DNA from: Tautonia plasticadhaerens
Lineage (GTDB): Bacteria; Planctomycetota; Planctomycetia; Isosphaerales; Isosphaeraceae
NCBI RefSeq assembly: GCF_007752535.1
Contig: NZ_CP036426.1
Span: 8,308,001 to 8,372,000 of the forward strand
Reading direction: 5' to 3'
DNA: 64,000 bases
The position numbers and the translations under genes are program-made. Of the stretch, positions 17,840-28,695 are shown in pieces. The notes beneath the pieces are model-generated. The model was given only the letters and a program-made list of their open reading frames with translations, ran no database searches and had not been told where the DNA came from. How positions within the stretch are numbered: position 1 is the stretch's first letter; each line of letters starts with the position of its first letter.

Positions 17840-18418
17840 GTGAGCCGATCGACCGGAGAGGTGCTCGACGACTGGCTCGTCCTGGCCGCCCAGGGGGGCG
17901 AGGCCGACGCCTTCGAGGCCCTGGCCGAGCGCTGGCACCGGCGGCTGGTGGCCCACGCCTACCGCCGCCTCTCCCACGCCGAGGGGGCCGCCGAGGCCGC
18001 CCAGGAGGCCTGGCTGGCGATCGTCCGGGGGATCCCCTCGCTGGACGACCCGGCCCGGTTCCCCTCCTGGGCCTACCGGATCGTCGACCGCAAGGCCGTC
18101 GACTGGCTCCGGAGGCGCCGCCGGCAGCGGGCGATGGACGACCGGATCGGGCGGGACCCCCGCCTCCGCTCCCAGGCGATCGACCCCGGGCCCGACGGCC
18201 TCCCGGCCGAGCCCGAGGGGCTCGACCCCGTCGACCGCCTCCGCCTGGCGCTCCGACAACTGCCTGGGGAGCAGCAAGCGCTGCTCGCCCTCTACTACAC
18301 CGAGGGCCGACCCGTCCGGCAGATCGCCGAGACGCTCGGCATCCCGGAGGGGACGGTCAAGTCCCGCCTCTTCCACGCGAGGCAGCACCTGAAATCCCGA
18401 CTGGAGGACCGGCCATGA
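17840..18418 (+). CDS. ECF-type RNA polymerase sigma factor
   Basis: 192 residues from GTG 17840, with AAGGGGGAGG just upstream. Region 2 is at residues about 20-90 (FEALAERWHRRLVAHAYRRL, then ARFPSWAYRIVDRKAVDWLR), a Pro/Gly linker follows, and region 4 is at about 130-190 (LRQLPGEQQALLALYY ... IAETLGIPEGTVKSRLFHAR, helix-turn-helix). It redirects RNA polymerase to a specific promoter set. The next gene overlaps its stop by the ATGA arrangement and encodes a small membrane protein, probably its regulator. The kinase at 13633-17570 diverges from it, which suggests, but does not prove, a joint signalling locus. Confidence 0.93.
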   Translation: MSRSTGEVLDDWLVLAAQGGEADAFEALAERWHRRLVAHAYRRLSHAEGAAEAAQEAWLAIVRGIPSLDDPARFPSWAYRIVDRKAVDWLRRRRRQRAMDDRIGRDPRLRSQAIDPGPDGLPAEPEGLDPVDRLRLALRQLPGEQQALLALYYTEGRPVRQIAETLGIPEGTVKSRLFHARQHLKSRLEDRP

Positions 18419-18825
18419 CCACCGACGGCAAGGAACTCGACGCCCTGATCCGGGAGGCCCTCTCCCGGGAGGAGGCGGCCCTGTTCGACCGCCTCGGCCC
18501 CCCCTCGCTGCCCGACCTGCTCACCGAGACCTTCCGGGGCCGATTCCGCTGGATCAACCTCTTCGGCGGCCTGCTGAGCTTCGTCTTCTTCGGCCTGGCC
18601 GTCTCCTGCGCCGTCATGATCTTCCGGACCGACGACGTGCCGAGGCTCTTCCGCTGGGGACTCGGCTTCTCCTTCTCCATCTCGGCCGTCTTGGGCCTGA
18701 AGCTCTGGTTCTGGATGGAGATGCAGCGGCACGCCACCAGCCGCGAGGTCAAGCGGGTCGAGCTGGCCGTGGCCCACCTGGCGGCCGAGCTGCGGGCGGG
18801 CCGCGCCCCCGGGCCGGACTCCTGA
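18415..18825 (+). CDS. Small two-span membrane protein paired with the sigma factor (DUF6768-like), possible anti-sigma factor
   Basis: 136 residues. ATG 18415 overlaps the sigma factor stop (ATGA), so the two are translationally coupled. The N-terminus is a soluble helical part (LDALIREALSREEAALFDRL), followed by two membrane segments (WINLFGGLLSFVFFGLAVSC and the FSFSISAVLGLKLWFWMEM region) and a C-terminal amphipathic helix (VKRVELAVAHLAAELR). I believe this matches the DUF6768 type found beside planctomycete ECF sigma factors. It could hold the sigma factor at the membrane, but it has no zinc-binding anti-sigma motif, so that role is inference from position only. Confidence 0.8.
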   Translation: MTTDGKELDALIREALSREEAALFDRLGPPSLPDLLTETFRGRFRWINLFGGLLSFVFFGLAVSCAVMIFRTDDVPRLFRWGLGFSFSISAVLGLKLWFWMEMQRHATSREVKRVELAVAHLAAELRAGRAPGPDS

Positions 18826-18856
18826 GGAGGCCGGCGACCGGAGGCGGCGGACGCGA

Positions 18857-18862
18857 TACACT
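18857..18862 (+). promoter_or_regulatory. Possible -10 element upstream of the terpenoid-cyclase-fold gene
   Basis: TACACT followed by GGACCC, the same 12-mer as at 10752. No clear -35 stands upstream. It is the only signal I see in the 311-bp gap 18826-19136. Confidence 0.3.
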
Positions 18863-19136
18863 GGACCCGCCGGGACGCCGGATGGACCCGGCGGGCCGGA
18901 CGCCGGTCCGGCCCCCGGCCGAGTCGTCGGGGGGTGTCCTCCCGCGACCGGGAGGCCCCGACCTCCGATGACGCCCGCCACGGCCCCGGGACGCTCGCCG
19001 GCTCGGGGACCGGGGTGTCGGCGGGTCCGTCCCCCGGCGCGTCCCCCCTCCCGGGCCCGATTCGCCGCCCCCGGGTCCCGGAGACGACCACGGAGCCAGG
19101 CGGCGTGAGCCCCCCCTTCCCCCTCGCACCCTCGCC

Positions 19137-20216
19137 ATGAATCGAGCCCGCCCGCTCCCCGTCGCGTCCTGCATGCTGGCCGCCCTGCTGCTCCCGGCCC
19201 CCTGCCGGGCGATCGCCCAGGACCTGCCCGAGGCGCCCCGGGCCCCCTTCTCCGGCGCCGAGACCGACGCCGCCGCCCGACGCGCCCTCGACTTCCTGGC
19301 CGGGGCCCAGCATGCCGACGGTTCCTGGGAATCCGGCGGCTTCGGCAAGGCGACCTCCGTCACCTCGCTGGCGGTGATGGGCTTCCTCGCCTGCGGCCAC
19401 GTCCCCGGGGAGCCCGGCCCGTACCGTGAGGCGATCGCCCGGGGCGTCGACTACGTGCTCGACAACCAGCGGACCGACGGCATGCTCGTCTCCAACACCA
19501 GCCACGGGCCGATGTACTGCCACGGCATCAGCACCCTGATGCTGGCCGAGGTCGTGGGCATGACGCCGGACCCGGGCCTGGCCGACCGCTGCCGGGTCGC
19601 GCTGGCGAGGGCCGTCGAGCTGATCGTCCGGGCCCAGCGGATGCCCAAGTCCGACGACCACGCCGGCGGCTGGCGGTATCAGCCCGGCAGCTACGACAGC
19701 GACCTGAGCGTCTCGGGCTGGCAGGTCGTCGCGCTGCGGGCCGCCCGGGACGCGGGCTGCTCGGTCCCCTCCGAGGCGATCGACGCGGCGATCGACTACG
19801 TCCGGCGCTGCGCCGAGCCCCGGTCCGGCGGCTTCAGCTACCAGGCCGGCCGGGGGGGGCCGAACAACCCGAGGACCGGCACCGGCATCCTCTCCCTGGA
19901 ACTCTGCGGCGAGCACAACTCGCCCGAGGCCCTCGCCGGCGCCGAGTACCTGATGACGCACCCCCCGAGCTGGGGCTCCGACTACTTCTTCTACGAGGCC
20001 TACTACTGCCCGCAGGCCCTCTTCCAGCTCGGCGACGCCTACTTCCTGCCCTACTACTCGCGGATCGTCCCCATCCTGCTCGACCGGCAGGAGGCCGACG
20101 GATCGTGGTACTCCCCCACCGGCAACGACCGCACCGGGGGCCGCAACTACTGCACGGCGATGGGGGTGCTGGCCCTGGCCGTCGAGTACCGCTACCTGCC
20201 GATCTACCAGCGTTGA
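19137..20216 (+). CDS. Secreted prenyltransferase/squalene-oxidase repeat protein
   Basis: 359 residues with a signal peptide (residues 1 to about 27). The mature protein is an alpha/alpha toroid of repeated units, each with a bulky Q-x-x-DGSW-type motif: AQHADGSWESGG, NQRTDGMLVSN and RQEADGSWYSP, and GGFSYQAGRGGPN. These repeats are those of squalene-hopene cyclase and prenyltransferase beta chains. The catalytic DxDD motif of the cyclases is absent, so it is unlikely to be a hopene cyclase. Planctomycetes carry many such exported proteins of unknown job. ATG 19137 starts the signal peptide directly. Confidence 0.85.
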   Translation: MNRARPLPVASCMLAALLLPAPCRAIAQDLPEAPRAPFSGAETDAAARRALDFLAGAQHADGSWESGGFGKATSVTSLAVMGFLACGHVPGEPGPYREAIARGVDYVLDNQRTDGMLVSNTSHGPMYCHGISTLMLAEVVGMTPDPGLADRCRVALARAVELIVRAQRMPKSDDHAGGWRYQPGSYDSDLSVSGWQVVALRAARDAGCSVPSEAIDAAIDYVRRCAEPRSGGFSYQAGRGGPNNPRTGTGILSLELCGEHNSPEALAGAEYLMTHPPSWGSDYFFYEAYYCPQALFQLGDAYFLPYYSRIVPILLDRQEADGSWYSPTGNDRTGGRNYCTAMGVLALAVEYRYLPIYQR

Positions 20217-20275
20217 GCCGCCCGCCGCCGGGCGAGCCCGGCGGCGGCGGGGGACGGTCCGGGCCGGGTCGGCCC

Positions 20276-22120
20276 TCAGCGGATGACCCGGCAGCCCGAC
20301 GGCCCGGCCCGGAGGCGATCGGCTGCCTCGTCCGAGAGGGCCGTCTCGCTGGCCCGGAGCCACTTCAGGTGGGGCAGTTGCAGCAGGTCGTCGACGCAGG
20401 CGTCGGTGATCCGGGTCCGATCCACGCTGAGTTCCTCGAGCAGGGCGAGGCCCCGGAGCCGGCGGATCCCGGCGTCGCCGATCTCGGTGTCGGAGAGGTT
20501 GAGGAACCGAAGGCGGGGGGACGAGGCCAGGGCGTCGAGCCCCTCGTCGGTCACGAGGGTCCCCGCCAGGTCCAGGTGCTTCAGACCGTCCGGGGGGCCG
20601 AGGCGGGAGAGGCCCCGGTCGGTCAGCGCGTTGTAGCAGACGATCAGCAGCTTCAGACGGGGCAGCCGGGACAGCTCGGCGAGCTGGTCGTCGGTCAGCC
20701 CGGTCTTGCCCAGGTGCAGGGAACTGACCCCCCCGAGCCTGGCGATCTCCTCGATCCGGGCGTCGGCGATCGGGCCCGCCCCGTAGAGCGAGAGGGATCG
20801 CAGCGTGACCGGACCCATCGGCAGCGTCTCGGCCGAGTGGATCGTCGGCGGGAAGACGTCGTTGAAGTCGACCGAGCCGCTCTCCGAGAGGATCCATCCG
20901 GCCATCCGGAGGTCGGGGGCGTCGCGGGTGGCCGGGGGCGGTGACCCGCCCCTCGACGTGAGCGGCTGGGGCCCGAACAGCCGGAGGGCGAGCACCAGGA
21001 CGGCCGCCGCCAGCAGCAGGGTCGCCGCCGAGACGACCAGGCTCAGCCGGGTCCAGTGCCGGGGCCCGTCCCAGTCCCGGCACTGGCGAAGCTCCCGGGC
21101 CAGCTCCCAGGCCGAGGCGTGCCGGTCGGCCGGGTTCTTGGAGAGGGCCTTGCGGCAGACGGCCTCCAGTCGGGGGGAGATCGCCGGGGCGAGGCGGCTC
21201 GGCGAGGGCGGCTCCGCATGGATCACCTGCTCGCGGTACTCGGCCGACAATCGGCCCGGGAAGGGGCGCTCGCCGGTGATCATCTCGTAGAGGATCACCC
21301 CGAAGGAGAAGACGTCGGTGCGGCGGTCCACCAGCCGGGACTTGCCGCTGGCCTGCTCGGGGCTCATGTACTGGGGGGAACCCTCGACGCAGGCCAGGTC
21401 GCTGCGGTCGGTCGCCCGCAGGGCCAGGCCGAAGTCGGCCACGTAGGCCGTGTTCTTCGAATCGATCAGGATGTTCGAGGGCTTCAGGTCCCGGTGGATC
21501 AGCCCGCGCTCATGGGCGTGGGCCAGGGCGTCGGCCACTTCCCGGGCGATCGTCATCGCCTCCCCGATCGGCAGCTTCCGCAGGGCCATCCGCCGGGCGA
21601 GGCTGCCGCCGTCGATGTATTTGGAGACGATGAAGATCGTCCGGTCGTCGATCCGGCCGCAGTCGTAGACCGGGACGATGTTCGGGTGGTCGAGCTGGGC
21701 GACCTTGCGGCCCTCCTCCAGGAGGTGGTCGGTCCCCCGGTCCCGGGTCCGCCGGGCGACCTTGATCGCCACCTGGCGATGCAGCTCCCGGTCGTAGGCC
21801 AGCATGACGATGCCGAACCCCCCCCGGCCGATCTCCCGCTCCAGGCAGTAGCGGCCGGCGATGACGCGGTCGATCCAGACGGGGATCGACGGGTCGGGGG
21901 CCGAATCGGGCTGCAGCCGGATCGTCGGGTCGTCCTCGGGGGCCTCCCAGTCGGCCGTCGGCGACGGCAGGATGGGGGTCGGGGCCAGCTCGGTGGCCGG
22001 CTCGGTGGCATGCCCCTCGTCCTTCGGCCGGCGACGGACGCCGGCCGGGGTGGGACGGCCGGCGTCCCTCGGGTCGGGGCGGGCGTCCTTCGGCGGCCTG
22101 TTGGTGGTGTCGATCGACAT
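20276..22120 (-). CDS. Transmembrane Ser/Thr protein kinase with C-terminal leucine-rich repeats
   Basis: 614 residues from ATG 22120, which has GAAGGGAG 10 nt upstream. Residues about 1-80 are disordered. The kinase domain (about 85-345) is complete: EIGRGGFGIVMLAYD, VAIKVARR, HRDLKPSNILID, VADFGLALRA, SPQYMSPEQASG, DVFSFGVILYEMITGERPFP. A membrane helix follows (LSLVVSAATLLLAAAVLVLA, about residue 360). The outside part holds about seven LRR units with phrases such as LKHLDLAGTLVTDEGLDAL and LRFLNLSDTEIGDAGIRRL. The layout suggests an external sensor and an internal kinase. Substrates are unknown. Confidence 0.92.
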   Translation of the reverse strand: MSIDTTNRPPKDARPDPRDAGRPTPAGVRRRPKDEGHATEPATELAPTPILPSPTADWEAPEDDPTIRLQPDSAPDPSIPVWIDRVIAGRYCLEREIGRGGFGIVMLAYDRELHRQVAIKVARRTRDRGTDHLLEEGRKVAQLDHPNIVPVYDCGRIDDRTIFIVSKYIDGGSLARRMALRKLPIGEAMTIAREVADALAHAHERGLIHRDLKPSNILIDSKNTAYVADFGLALRATDRSDLACVEGSPQYMSPEQASGKSRLVDRRTDVFSFGVILYEMITGERPFPGRLSAEYREQVIHAEPPSPSRLAPAISPRLEAVCRKALSKNPADRHASAWELARELRQCRDWDGPRHWTRLSLVVSAATLLLAAAVLVLALRLFGPQPLTSRGGSPPPATRDAPDLRMAGWILSESGSVDFNDVFPPTIHSAETLPMGPVTLRSLSLYGAGPIADARIEEIARLGGVSSLHLGKTGLTDDQLAELSRLPRLKLLIVCYNALTDRGLSRLGPPDGLKHLDLAGTLVTDEGLDALASSPRLRFLNLSDTEIGDAGIRRLRGLALLEELSVDRTRITDACVDDLLQLPHLKWLRASETALSDEAADRLRAGPSGCRVIR

Positions 22121-22191
22121 CGGACGGGCACTCCCTTCGACAAGAGGAGCCGCGCTCGCGCCGGGCCGTCTCGGCCGACCCGGCCCGAGCC

Positions 22192-23637
22192 TCACGCGCC
22201 GGTTCCGTTGAGTCCACCGCGATCCAGCCCACCGCGATCACGCCCCCCGACGGCCCCGGCCATCTCGGCCGGGGGCGGGGGATCGACCCGGTGGTCGCAC
22301 TCCAGATCCCAGTCCATCAGCAGCGTCCCGCCCCGGCGGGCCACGTCGAGCCACAGGTTGCAGTCGTAGCCGACGGCGTCCCCGGCCGACCGGGCCGGGC
22401 CGGCCAGGAAGACCTCGCGGCGGACCAGGGCGCACCCCAGCCCGGCACCCCCGATCGCCTCCAGCCCGGAGCCGCCCCTCAGGTGGATCAGCTCCCCCGT
22501 ATCCAGGTCCCGGTACCGCCAGGCCACCCGGTGGTCCGGCACGACTCGGGACCGGTAGCTCGCCGACACGCCGTCGACGTCCGGGCCCATCCGGTCGAGC
22601 AGCCGGTCGAGCGCCTCGGGGGGCGGGATCACGTCGTCCTCCAAACACCAGACCAGGTCCGTCCGGACCAGCTGGCCGATCCGGTTCCAGATCGCCCCGA
22701 CCCGGTCGTTCAGCTCCCGGCCGTGGCGCCGGCCCCCCTGCTGGCCGAGGACCGGCCTCGCGTCGGCCAGCTCCCGGGCCGACAGGCCCGGCACCGCCGG
22801 CCTCGGGTCCCGGACGTAGGAGACCCCGGCATACCCCTCCTGCCCCATCAGCCAGTGCCTCAGCCGGCGGCCGACGGCGACCGACCCGGAATTGTCGTAG
22901 AACAGGACGTGCAACTGCGACGCCGGGAACGTCTGCCGTGAGACGGCGTCGAGCAGCGCGTCGATCAGGGGCTCGCGCCCCGACCAGGGGATCGCCAGCG
23001 TCACCAGGTCGGTCGGGTCGATCGTCCATCGCCAGTCGTCCCGCCGGGGGGACCGCTGGTTGGCCCGGCAGACGCCCGAGTCGTGCCGGAAATAGTAGTA
23101 GTCGACCGGCGCGGGGACCATCCGCCAGCCGTGGTCCCGCAGCCGACGCCAGAGCGCCCAGTCGTCGTGCGGGACCAGGCCGTCCCGGTCGGGCTCGAAG
23201 ACCGGCCAGCCGCCAACCTGCCGCAGCGCGTCGGACCGGATCAGCGCCGGCACCCCGGAGATGTTCGTCCTCCCCAGCAGGGCGGGCTCGAACGGGTGGT
23301 CCCACCGGCCCTGGGACTCGCCGCAGAACCGCAGGCGGGGGTAGGAGGCGGCCGCCCGGCAATCGGTCTCGATCGTGGCGAGCAGGGCCTCCAGGTAGTC
23401 CGGGGGCACCATGTCGTCGTCGTCGAGGAAGCAGAGGTAGGGGAGGTCCCCCAGCACCCTCAGCCCGACGTTCCTCGCCGGGTTGCCGCTCAGGCCGCAG
23501 CCGACCGCAGCCCGGAGGTACTCGACCCCGGGATAGCGCCGGGCGACCCGCTCGGCCGAGGGGTCGTCGCCGTCGCCGTCGTCGACCACGAGGATCCGAT
23601 CGGGCCGGTGGGTCTGCATCATCAGCGAGCCGAGCAT
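22192..23637 (-). CDS. Tandem-domain family 2-like glycosyltransferase, frameshifted near its N-terminus
   Basis: The open part carries a GT-A domain (ILVVDDGDGDDPSAERVA, YLCFLDDDDMVPPDYL, HDDWALWRRL), then a second GT-like domain (LVTLAIPWSGREPLIDALLD, FYDNSGS, WCLEDDVIPPPEALDRLL). The first strand of domain one (GAVIPTRNRAEWLPHM) is encoded in frame upstream of ATG 23637, so that ATG is not the true start. The frame is open up to a stop at 23818-23820. The likely start is ATG 23894, one frame over; adding one base to the G10 tract (plus C10, 23799-23808) joins both into about 568 residues. It would transfer sugars from nucleotide donors to an unknown acceptor. Confidence 0.85.
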   Translation of the reverse strand: MLGSLMMQTHRPDRILVVDDGDGDDPSAERVARRYPGVEYLRAAVGCGLSGNPARNVGLRVLGDLPYLCFLDDDDMVPPDYLEALLATIETDCRAAASYPRLRFCGESQGRWDHPFEPALLGRTNISGVPALIRSDALRQVGGWPVFEPDRDGLVPHDDWALWRRLRDHGWRMVPAPVDYYYFRHDSGVCRANQRSPRRDDWRWTIDPTDLVTLAIPWSGREPLIDALLDAVSRQTFPASQLHVLFYDNSGSVAVGRRLRHWLMGQEGYAGVSYVRDPRPAVPGLSARELADARPVLGQQGGRRHGRELNDRVGAIWNRIGQLVRTDLVWCLEDDVIPPPEALDRLLDRMGPDVDGVSASYRSRVVPDHRVAWRYRDLDTGELIHLRGGSGLEAIGGAGLGCALVRREVFLAGPARSAGDAVGYDCNLWLDVARRGGTLLMDWDLECDHRVDPPPPAEMAGAVGGRDRGGLDRGGLNGTGA

Positions 23638-23894
23638 GTGCGGCAGCCATTCGGCCCGGTTCCGGGTCGGGATGACCGCGCCGACCCGGCGCGGGAGCGT
23701 CCCCCTGGCGTACCACGTCCCCGGCCCCGACGGCCCGCCCTCGGCGGCACCGCCGCCGAGCGGTTCCGAGGTGCCGTAGAGCGATCGGGACGCCTTCGCC
23801 CCCCCCCCGAGCCGGACTCAGCCGACGACTTCGAGTCGCCGTATCGGCCGGGGGAAACGGAGCGATCGCCATAAGAAGCGGGGGAGCTGGACAT
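23622..23894 (-). CDS. N-terminal fragment of the frameshifted glycosyltransferase
   Basis: ATG 23894 begins MSSSPASYGDRSVSPGRYGD, followed by a Ser/Gly-rich stretch that reads into the G10 tract. Past the tract this frame turns Arg/Pro-rich with atypical codons, whereas the +1-base frame continues as AKASRSLYGTSEPLGGG and leads straight into the GT-A domain. This fragment is therefore probably the true N-terminus only as far as the tract. No clear ribosome binding site precedes it. Confidence 0.55.
   Translation of the reverse strand: MSSSPASYGDRSVSPGRYGDSKSSAESGSGGGRRRPDRSTAPRNRSAAVPPRAGRRGRGRGTPGGRSRAGSARSSRPGTGPNGCRTCSAR
23799..23808. repeat. C10 homopolymer at the glycosyltransferase frame break
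   Basis: Ten consecutive C on the plus strand (G10 in the coding strand). One more base would fuse the N-terminal frame with the glycosyltransferase frame. Same length and same missing-base phase as the tract at 16912-16921. Confidence 0.8.
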
Positions 23895-24185
23895 TGTCAC
23901 ATCACCAGTTCGAGGGCAAGCCAGGCCCGTCGGCCGGCGCCTTCCTATCTAGAAACCGACTAAACGGAGCGGGTTCTAATTCTACTGACAACCCGCCGTC
24001 TCTCTTCAAATGAAAATGCGGCCGATTGGAAAGAAATTCTGCACCCCATGTCGGCACCTCCCCCCGGCCCGGCGCCTGGCGTCCACGGTCATTCGGCCGA
24101 TCCGACCGGGGATCGAGCGCAACCCTCCCCCCTCCGGGGCAGGATCGCCGTCGTCCCCTCGGGCCGGGCCCGAGCCGGGACCGCC

Positions 24186-24800
24186 TCAGATCCTCCAGGA
24201 TTCGCCGCCGTCCCGGCGGGCGACCTCGACCCTCGGCCTCGGCCCGCCCGCGACGAGCCCGAAGTCCAGCGGCAGGGACTCGGCCCGGAGCGGACCGCCC
24301 TCCCCCGGGCGGCTCGTGCCGACGAGCTTCAGCACCCCGTCGGCCAGGCGGTACAGCTCCAGCCCCCAGGGGTCCCGGTCGACCAGCAGCAGCTCCCGGG
24401 TGCTCACCCTCGCATAGAAGTCCAGCTTCTCCCGGGAGCGGTCCCCCTTGCTGGCGACCTCCACGGCCAGGTCCGGCCCGCCCAGCCAGTGCGTGCCGCA
24501 GTCTCGGGAAGTGGTCCCCTTCAGGTAGACGGCGATGTCCGGGCAGCGGTAGTTGTGATCCCAGTCGTCCTCGCGGTCGCTCACGTTCACGCCCGCGAAG
24601 ACCTCGCCGAGCTCTCCCCAGTTCAGGACGATCTGCAGGACCGCCGAGATCCCCGAGGCCAGCCCCTGATGCTCGTTGTTCGCCAGCGGCGACATGACGT
24701 AGACCCCGTCCCAGACCTCGTCAAATCGGTCCGCGCCGCTGCGCTCCCGCTCCTCCCGGAGCCGGTCCTCGACCTGCGAATCCAGGACGAGCATCGCCAT
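24186..24800 (-). CDS. Uma2-family (DUF820) PD-(D/E)XK nuclease-fold protein
   Basis: 204 residues from ATG 24800 with AGGAG 9 nt upstream. It has the Uma2 layout: an N-terminal region with YVMSPLANNEHQGLASGI, a first acidic motif in YRCPDIAVYL, the core GGPDLAVEVASKGDRSREKL (D and ExxSK catalytic-type residues) and a terminal beta region (YARVSTRELLLVDRD). These proteins are abundant in cyanobacteria and planctomycetes; their real substrates are not established. It stands alone, with enolase upstream on the same strand and a large inverted repeat between them. Confidence 0.9.
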   Translation of the reverse strand: MAMLVLDSQVEDRLREERERSGADRFDEVWDGVYVMSPLANNEHQGLASGISAVLQIVLNWGELGEVFAGVNVSDREDDWDHNYRCPDIAVYLKGTTSRDCGTHWLGGPDLAVEVASKGDRSREKLDFYARVSTRELLLVDRDPWGLELYRLADGVLKLVGTSRPGEGGPLRAESLPLDFGLVAGGPRPRVEVARRDGGESWRI

Positions 24801-24959
24801 GATCGGGGCTCCTGGTGACGGGGCGGGATCGGCATCGGCATCGGGACGGACGGCCGACGGGGGCGTCGGCCCAGCATCGGCCGACGCCCCCGTCGTATTG
24901 TATCGTCGTCCTCGCCGATCGGGTCGGCTCAGGCGGAATTGCCTGGATCAATGACCCCT

Positions 24960-25040
24960 GGGTGGCAGGGGTCTCGTCCGCGAGCCCCCGGTCGCCGAGG
25001 CCACCGGACCGGAGGCTCGCGGACGAGACCCCTGCCACCC
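24960..25040. repeat. Perfect 27-bp inverted repeat with 27-nt loop downstream of enolase
   Basis: Left arm 24960-24986 (starts GGGTGGCAGGGGTCTCG) is exactly complementary to the right arm 25014-25040. It starts 28 bp past the enolase stop codon. It could act as a bidirectional or factor-assisted terminator, but there is no T tract, and the perfect long arms also fit a small mobile palindrome (MITE/REP-like). Confidence 0.7.
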
Positions 25041-25068
25041 AAAGGCAAGCCTCCCAAGCCTTGCAGTC

Positions 25069-27587
<2,519 letters not shown>

Positions 27588-28196
27588 TCAATCCCCCCGC
27601 CCCGCCACGAGCCGGGCCAGCCTCGACTCCACCCCCAGCCTCAGGAACTCCAGCTCCAGCAGGTTCTGGGGGGTGACGCCGATCCCCTCGGCCTCGGCCA
27701 GCTCCCGGTAGGCCTGCTCGACGCTGCGGAGCTTGCCGACCTCCCCGGCCAGGGCCTCCCGGCGGTCGTCGTCCGAGCCGGCCAGCTCGAGCGAGGCGTC
27801 GAGCCGCTTCGAGGACCATTCGACGTAGTCGATGATCGCCGCGTGGAAGGTGCCGCGCTGGGCGGTCGGCGAGGGGGGCTCGACGAACTTGACCAGGGCG
27901 AACTCCATCAGCTGATCGGCGATCTCCGACCGGCGACGGGCCAGATCCTCCGCCCCCGGCAGCCCGTCGACCACCTGCTGCACGTCCACCTCGACGCCGC
28001 CCCGCATCAGCTCCGCGATCCGCTGCGCCGCCTTCGACCTCGGCGTCCCCTCCCCCAGCGGACCGACCCCCGGGCTCACGTCCTGCGGCCCCGGCGACGC
28101 CCCGACCCGACCCGGGCCGACCGGGGCGCCCCCGAAGATCGCCCACGCCAACGCGGCCGAGGCCGCCCCGACACCGAATCCGATTCGAATGCTCAT
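27588..28196 (-). CDS. Exported hypothetical helical protein, 202 aa
   Basis: Start ATG 28196 has GGGAGGGGTGGAG before it and opens a signal-like segment (MSIRIGFGVGAASAALAWAIFG). The mature part is helical with an EVDVQQVVDGLPGAEDLARR stretch, WSSKRLDASLELAG near the middle and a coiled C-terminus (LLELEFLRLGVESRLARL). No known domain was recognised. A single hydrophobic segment suggests a periplasmic or membrane-anchored protein. The upstream 499-bp gap (28197-28695) holds the divergent promoter of the next gene. Confidence 0.75.
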   Translation of the reverse strand: MSIRIGFGVGAASAALAWAIFGGAPVGPGRVGASPGPQDVSPGVGPLGEGTPRSKAAQRIAELMRGGVEVDVQQVVDGLPGAEDLARRRSEIADQLMEFALVKFVEPPSPTAQRGTFHAAIIDYVEWSSKRLDASLELAGSDDDRREALAGEVGKLRSVEQAYRELAEAEGIGVTPQNLLELEFLRLGVESRLARLVAGRGD

Positions 28197-28566
28197 CTCC
28201 ACCCCTCCCGTTGCGTCGCGTCGCGTCCCGTCTCGAATCGCCCCGACCCGACCCGGGCCGGGGCCGGCCCCGGCCGGCTCACTCGCCCCCGCGGATCCGA
28301 CACCGTCCCACCTTATACCGGATCGCCCCGATCCGGAACCATCGCGGGCCGGTCGGGCTTCGACGGGGAACGCCCCGACGCCCGGCTCGATCCGGCCGGG
28401 GCGGCGGCCGGGGCGGCGGCCGGATCGCCCGGCTGGCACCCTTCCGAGCCGGCCGACGCACGACCGATCCGCTCGATCCCCCGGCCCTCGGTCCCCCGGC
28501 CCCGGGGGCGATCCGGGCGACCGGGGCCCGACCGCCGGGCCACACTCCCCCGGCCCGGGTCGCTCG

Positions 28567-28595
28567 TTGAGCCTCCCCGCCGTTGCCCGTAGACT
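28567..28595 (+). promoter_or_regulatory. Predicted promoter of the enolase-superfamily gene
   Basis: TTGAGC (28567-28572), a 17-nt spacer and TAGACT (28590-28595), 101 nt before ATG 28696. It is the best signal in the 499-bp gap; the rest of that gap shows no gene. Confidence 0.5.
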
Positions 28596-28695
28596 ACCCG
28601 TGTTTCACATGTGTTGGAGGGGATGCCCGGGCCCGAGCCGGCCCGGCATCCCGCACCTCGACCCCCTGGCCAAGCCGAGCCGACCGAGGACGCCC

